A stretch of DNA of 41,522 bases from a virus: positions 1-41,522 of the IMG/VR virus record IMGVR_UViG_3300028610_000622, one strand, 5' to 3'. The notes under the pieces were generated by a model. It did no database searches, was not told the origin of the DNA, and was given only the letters and a program-made list of their open reading frames with translations. Positions 37,208 to 41,522 of this stretch are shown piece by piece; position 1 is the first letter of the stretch; every line of letters begins with the position of its first letter. A program made the translations under genes and the position numbers.

Positions 37208-37927
37208 ATGTTCGTTAAATACGGCGGCTACACACACGCCGACAATGAGGTGGCCCTGGTTATCACCAAGCAGGCCGAGCATTCCAGCAACGGTATCCTG
37301 ACCGGTGTCCGCGAACGTTGGAACCTTCAAGGCCGGCTGCAAGCCGACGGGGCGGCGGCGATCACGGCCGCTATCAACGCGCTGGAAGCCGCTTACGCAG
37401 ACGACGGCAAGGACCTTGAGCTGCTGACGTCACCGGACCAAGGGCCTACCTCCCACCGGATCATCAGCGTTGAGACAAACAGCGGGACCCTTGTCACGAC
37501 CCGACCCAGTTTCCCCTCAAGCGCCGGTGCCGAGTACGCCACAATCCGTGATTACAATATCGTTGTCGAGGCGTTGCTGAAGTCCGGCTTTAATGACGTA
37601 GTAAGCTGGACCGAGACCATCAATATACGTGGCACCGGCGGACCGGTTTGGGGATACCTACAATCGATCAACGCGGCCCCGATAGCCCAGACGTTCGCAC
37701 AGGCGTCGCCGATCACGATTACCCAACGTGGGGAAGCCGTCAAGATGGGCGGGTATCCGGTGCCTCCAGAGCCCGTCGAACTACAACAAGAGCACCAAGA
37801 ACGGCGCGACATCACGCGACACCTGCCCGCCGACAACTCGCAGAGGCGACGCACAAGCTGGTCCTACGTGATGGAAGTTCTGTCGCACACCGGGCCGAAT
37901 CCAACACCATTCCAAATAGACGCATAA
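37208..37927 (+). CDS. Putative distal tail protein
   Basis: This 239-residue protein starts one base after the tape measure stop region (ATG 37208). Strand-rich halves (MFVKYGGYTHADNEVALVIT; RPSFPSSAGAEYATIRDYNI) and a polar Arg/Gln-rich end agree with a baseplate or distal tail adaptor, but no family motif is certain. Position is the main support. Confidence 0.5.
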   Translation: MFVKYGGYTHADNEVALVITKQAEHSSNGILTGVRERWNLQGRLQADGAAAITAAINALEAAYADDGKDLELLTSPDQGPTSHRIISVETNSGTLVTTRPSFPSSAGAEYATIRDYNIVVEALLKSGFNDVVSWTETINIRGTGGPVWGYLQSINAAPIAQTFAQASPITITQRGEAVKMGGYPVPPEPVELQQEHQERRDITRHLPADNSQRRRTSWSYVMEVLSHTGPNPTPFQIDA

Positions 37928-37936
37928 GGGGCGAAC

Positions 37937-39196
37937 ATGGCACTCAATAGATGGATAGGCGGGGCGGCTGCGGTCGCTCAGGTGCAGACCGAGACCGTGG
38001 CCGACACATGGGCCAATGCTCAACCCGATACGCTGACCGCCACGATCAACAATAAGGACGTGGTTTTCACGGTCGGCGCCACGGAAACGGTCTCGGCTGT
38101 TGTCGCCGGTATGGTCGCGGCGTGGAATGCGTCGACCGTTCCCGAACACGCCGAAATTACAGCGGTAGATGCCGATCCCGATATCGTCTTTACCGCCGAC
38201 ATCGCTGGCATCCCCTTCATCCTCACGTTAGTTGCTGACACAGCCGGAGACGGTGACGTCAGTTCGGTGGCCACCACGGCCGCAACGGGGCCGAACCATG
38301 CCGACAGCGCCGCTAACTGGTCGTTAGGCGCCGTGCCCGTCAACACAAACGAGGTCATTATAGAGGATTCGTCAGTTCCCATTCTCTACGGTTTCGATCA
38401 GTCAGGGGTGGCACTGGCAAGTTGCGACATAAAGCAGTCATACACCGGCACGATCGGGCTTCCGACTCAGAACGCCAACGGGTACGCGGAGTACCGGGAA
38501 CAATACCTGAAGATCGACCCGGGCGTATTGACCATCGGTGAAGGCGGGGGCACCGGCAGCGGACGCATCAAGATCGACCATGGGGCAGAGCCCCAGGTGA
38601 TTACGGTCCTGGGCTCAGGAGCCCGGGCCGAGCCCGGTATCCCGTCGATTCTCCTGAAGGGCAGCGACGGGGCGAATACGCTCGCAATAAACAGGGGTGA
38701 CGTCGGCGTGGCGATATTCGGAGGTGAATCTGCGGAATATGCAAGCCTCGCGATCGGCTACACAACCAGCCAACCGACCGACGCCAGAGTCATCACCGGC
38801 GGCTCGGTGACTTTACCGGTCGTGGATAAGTCCGGAGGGACGCTTGATCTGGGTGCCGCCAGCCTGACCACGGTGACTCAGAGCGCCGGCGAAATGACCT
38901 TGCGGTCTACCTCCGACATAGTGAATACGCTCAAACTCGACGGCGGGATTTGTTACGACATGGGGGGCGTCAACACGGTTGGCACCCTGACGATAGCAGA
39001 GGCCGCCGAATACAATCACGATAAGAGCCACGCCGCACGGACCATCACTAATATCACGATGGTCAAGGGCGCCATCTTCACCGATACCTTCGGCGTAACT
39101 ACTCAAACCTACGGCTTCGATCTATCGCTGACTAAACTCGAAGACGTCGTCATACATCTACCGCCCAACAAGACCTGGACCCCTTCCGCGATTTAA
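37937..39196 (+). CDS. Beta-solenoid tail-tip or fibre-like protein, 419 aa
   Basis: ATG 37937 follows AAGGGGCGAAC. Residues 1-115 form a separate beta domain (AVAQVQTETVADTWANAQPD). From about residue 120 (NHADSAANWSLGAVPVNTNE) it turns into a solenoid with Gly/Thr-rich turns (GGSVTLPVVDKSGGTLDLGA). This is the same style as the solenoid protein encoded at 16246-19176, including an NW entry motif. It is encoded in the tail operon and may form or decorate the tail tip. Confidence 0.55.
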   Translation: MALNRWIGGAAAVAQVQTETVADTWANAQPDTLTATINNKDVVFTVGATETVSAVVAGMVAAWNASTVPEHAEITAVDADPDIVFTADIAGIPFILTLVADTAGDGDVSSVATTAATGPNHADSAANWSLGAVPVNTNEVIIEDSSVPILYGFDQSGVALASCDIKQSYTGTIGLPTQNANGYAEYREQYLKIDPGVLTIGEGGGTGSGRIKIDHGAEPQVITVLGSGARAEPGIPSILLKGSDGANTLAINRGDVGVAIFGGESAEYASLAIGYTTSQPTDARVITGGSVTLPVVDKSGGTLDLGAASLTTVTQSAGEMTLRSTSDIVNTLKLDGGICYDMGGVNTVGTLTIAEAAEYNHDKSHAARTITNITMVKGAIFTDTFGVTTQTYGFDLSLTKLEDVVIHLPPNKTWTPSAI

Positions 39197-39199
39197 GCC

Positions 39200-40987
39200 A
39201 TGCCGGGACCCCAAGGCCTCGCGTTCTTCCCAGGTGTCGAGCGCGTGCTAGACTGTACTATCAGCGTCGGCCACGGCCCATCCCCCGCCGTGGCCGTTAT
39301 GACTATTGCGCCCCAGGTCGGCGGCATAGCCGAGGGCGGCCGGCTGATATTTCTCTACGAGGGGCAACGATACGACTTCGACGACTGCAAGATCGACCGG
39401 GCCAGCTTCCGCCGCAACGCCGCCGGGCAAATATGGCGGCTGTCGATCTTCGACCGGCGGTGGAAGTGGGCCTTCGGCGAGATCTCCGGCTGGTACAACC
39501 AACGCCACCCCGACGGCGCGATCAAAGATGAGACCCGCAAGACGCTACATGAATTGGCCGTGCTTTGTATCGAGGCCATGGGCGAATCCGTCGCCGAATC
39601 CAGGATTGCCGACCTGCCGGCCGATTCCTTCCCCGAGGTCAAGTGGGATTTCGACGTCCCTGCCCGCGCCCTTGCGTCGATGGTCGGTGACCGTGGCTAC
39701 CGTCTTCTAAATCAGCTTGACCAACGCCTAGCGATCCGCAAGGTCGGCGAAGGTGCCGAGCTACCGCCCGGCGCCATCATCGACGGCTCCGCAACCGTCG
39801 ACCCGCCGGAGACACCGGACGCCGTGGCCGCGGTGGGACAGCCCGATCTGTACGAAGCGGACCTTCCCTTACAAGCCGTCGGCAAGGACCGCGACGGCTC
39901 GCTCAAGCCGCTGAAGGACCTGGCCTACGCGCCCGACGCCAACGCCCCTAACGGCGGCTTCACGGCCGGGATGTGGCCGGCGTACCCGGGCTTTGCCGAA
40001 TCCGATCGCGAGCTTGCACAACAGAGCATTTTCTTCTTGTACCAGGTCGATCTATCAACTCCGGTTCGCATCCCCGGTTACGTCGGGCCCGGTGGCGGAC
40101 TCGCCGCTGACCTGGTGGCCGATCGTGACCTACTGATCCTACACACCGAACAGGTCGACACTCGCCGTAAGGCCAACACCCCGCCGGACGTGTTCCGTCG
40201 TGAACGAAAGCCGGCGCGAGTGTCCGGTGTCTGGTGTCGACGCGCCGGGCCGCCGTTCAACAATACGCAAGCTGTGCTAGCGCCTGTCGCCGACGGTGAC
40301 GACGCGGTTGTAGACCGTCCATTCAAGCTGGACCTGGTAAATCAGCTCGTCACGTTCGAGGACCCGATGTTCAAGAACGACGGTGGCGGCGGCGCGGCGG
40401 GCAACGGGTCCGTGGTCAATCTCCAATCACTCAGCGCGCAAGTGGCTGATCTGCGTCTGAGGACCGCCGTCAACGTCCGGCACCGCGACACCGGAGCGAT
40501 CAAGCGGTACGTCCGGGAACGACAGATCGGGCAATTGGGCACCGAGACCAGATACATCCAGACGCCAGAACTTGTCATAAAACGCCGAACGCATATCTAC
40601 GCCCGATATGGTGTCCCACCGGCAACCGATGGGTTCAATCCGCCGTTGCGCCAGAAGGGGGCGGAGATAGACGCCGAAGCCGACCAGGCAATCGACGGTG
40701 CCATTGCCGAATACGAGCAGACCAATCCGCAGGTCAACCGCTATATCGGACTGATAGCGGCCGAACTGGACGGCGCGATCCAGCAGATCGTGTTGTCGAT
40801 CGGCCGATCCGGTGCGACGACCCTGGTTGCCCGTAACGACGAAGACTTGACCGAGACGATATCTTACCGGCAGCGACGCAAGCTGGACGAGCAGCGGGAA
40901 GACGCCGAACTCCGCCGGCAACGCGCGGCAGCGATCAAGCAGGCACCTGTCCGGAACTGGGCGGATTTGTTGGCGCTGTTGCAATGA
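39200..40987 (+). CDS. Putative tail hub/tip protein, 595 aa
   Basis: A beta-rich start (FFPGVERVLDCTISVGHGPS, GGRLIFLYEGQRYDFDDCKI) and LHELAVLCIEAMGES recall tail-hub or late-control-like proteins that carry the tail tip. A helical segment with RQRRKLDEQREDAELRRQRA closes the protein. It lies at the distal end of the tail operon. The function is inferred from order and general fold. Confidence 0.5.
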   Translation: MPGPQGLAFFPGVERVLDCTISVGHGPSPAVAVMTIAPQVGGIAEGGRLIFLYEGQRYDFDDCKIDRASFRRNAAGQIWRLSIFDRRWKWAFGEISGWYNQRHPDGAIKDETRKTLHELAVLCIEAMGESVAESRIADLPADSFPEVKWDFDVPARALASMVGDRGYRLLNQLDQRLAIRKVGEGAELPPGAIIDGSATVDPPETPDAVAAVGQPDLYEADLPLQAVGKDRDGSLKPLKDLAYAPDANAPNGGFTAGMWPAYPGFAESDRELAQQSIFFLYQVDLSTPVRIPGYVGPGGGLAADLVADRDLLILHTEQVDTRRKANTPPDVFRRERKPARVSGVWCRRAGPPFNNTQAVLAPVADGDDAVVDRPFKLDLVNQLVTFEDPMFKNDGGGGAAGNGSVVNLQSLSAQVADLRLRTAVNVRHRDTGAIKRYVRERQIGQLGTETRYIQTPELVIKRRTHIYARYGVPPATDGFNPPLRQKGAEIDAEADQAIDGAIAEYEQTNPQVNRYIGLIAAELDGAIQQIVLSIGRSGATTLVARNDEDLTETISYRQRRKLDEQREDAELRRQRAAAIKQAPVRNWADLLALLQ

Positions 40988-41018
40988 CCGCGGCCGTATC
41001 ACTCTAGGGAACTTCCTA

Positions 41019-41522
41019 ATGGGCACACGATTTTCGGGCGTCGATGACTTACAATGGGTGCCCTGTCTCGACGCCGATGGGGCGGTGGCGTTCGCGGTTC
41101 GCGAGGTCTGGGGCAGTACGGTCAACAACTCGGTCACGATCCTCAAGACCCGTAACCCGGTGGACGACACACCGGGCAAGATGTACGTGATTCTCGGCCC
41201 AGAACCAATCGCCGCCGGGGCTTACGGCCGTTGTACCTTCGCCCACGAGGTACCGAGCTACGCCAGGTACGATGACGGCGACGACACCCCCTCGTTCAAT
41301 GACGAAATGGGGCCCAAGATCGACCAGGCAACGCTTGACGAAGAGGGGTTCGGCTTTACCTGTCTTGCCGCCGGAGCCGACGGTATTGTCTGGTGCATCC
41401 AGCAGCCGCGGCCGCAGGCCACGATCATCCGGGCACTCATCAACGAGGGGGGTGACGTGGCTACGAGCGACGCCAACTTCTCAATCGACAACGTGACGAT
41501 CCTGGCCCCCCAGAACGCCGTT
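41019..41522 (+). CDS. Tail-region protein, N-terminal part (runs off window)
   Basis: ATG 41019, preceded by AGGGA at good spacing, opens a frame without stop for 168 codons to the window end (MGTRFSGVDDLQWVPCLDAD, then AVREVWGSTVNNSVTILKTR). It is strand-rich with no membrane or signal segment. It follows the hub-like gene after 31 bases and is probably another tail or baseplate component. Confidence 0.6.
   Translation, partial: MGTRFSGVDDLQWVPCLDADGAVAFAVREVWGSTVNNSVTILKTRNPVDDTPGKMYVILGPEPIAAGAYGRCTFAHEVPSYARYDDGDDTPSFNDEMGPKIDQATLDEEGFGFTCLAAGADGIVWCIQQPRPQATIIRALINEGGDVATSDANFSIDNVTILAPQNAV

Noticed and set aside
41272-41496. Separate small gene near the right edge
   Set aside because: It is an alternate frame of the longer reading frame that opens at ATG 41019 and runs off the window.
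1-41522. Integrase, attachment site or lysogeny cassette
   Set aside because: No tyrosine or serine recombinase motifs and no flanking direct repeats were seen; the XRE regulators alone do not prove a temperate lifestyle, and the window may not be the whole genome.

Overview
The window is a GC-rich stretch of a tailed double-stranded DNA bacteriophage or prophage. Every supported gene lies on the + strand. Genes are packed with few gaps, and neighbours are often joined by start/stop overlaps (ATGA, TGATG) behind strong AGGAGG-type ribosome binding sites. The late genes follow the usual siphovirus-like order: small and large terminase, portal, protease/scaffold, major capsid, head-tail connectors, tail tube, frameshifted tail chaperones, tape measure, distal tail. 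I see no integrase, attachment site or sheath protein. The host cannot be fixed from sequence. The large beta-solenoid proteins with W..NW motifs resemble proteins common in Planctomycetes and related phyla, so such a host is a tentative guess.

Layout. (1) About 1-2266: a pentapeptide-repeat protein cut by the window edge, an XRE regulator and a run of very small early genes, several Cys-rich or single-membrane-span. (2) 2259-4141: a YqaJ-type exonuclease and a probable single-strand-annealing protein. (3) 4164-6595: small regulators and zinc-ribbon-like genes, including two small genes set in duplicated flanking sequences (A-gene-B, A'-gene'-B'). (4) 6597-8067: a replication initiator whose gene holds an 11-bp iteron-like array, then a DnaC-type helicase loader. 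(5) 8101-10807: small Cys-rich proteins, a DUF1064-type nuclease, a HigA-like regulator and a late HTH protein. (6) 10763-11128: a tRNA-like sequence and an ORF interrupted by TGA. (7) 11125-13813: a candidate lysis region with a permuted papain-like enzyme, a secreted trypsin-like protease with a C-terminal membrane anchor, and a small tail-anchored protein. (8) 13810-21280: accessory and fibre-like genes, a pectate-lyase-fold protein, a 976-residue beta-solenoid and a csrA homologue. (9) 21267-41522: virion genes. A glycosyltransferase and a methyltransferase sit inside the head operon and a sulfotransferase inside the tail operon.

The clearest single signal is a canonical -1 ribosomal frameshift cassette at 34824-34868. 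It has an A_AAA_AAC slip site, a 5-nt spacer and a perfect 8-bp stem, and it joins the tail-assembly chaperone to a downstream ORF without a convincing start, as in lambda G/GT. Other notable signals are the intragenic iterons in the replication gene, the phage csrA, and several families of short duplicated ribosome-binding modules. Each of those modules also encodes the last residues of the upstream protein, which suggests that small genes are exchanged through these joints.
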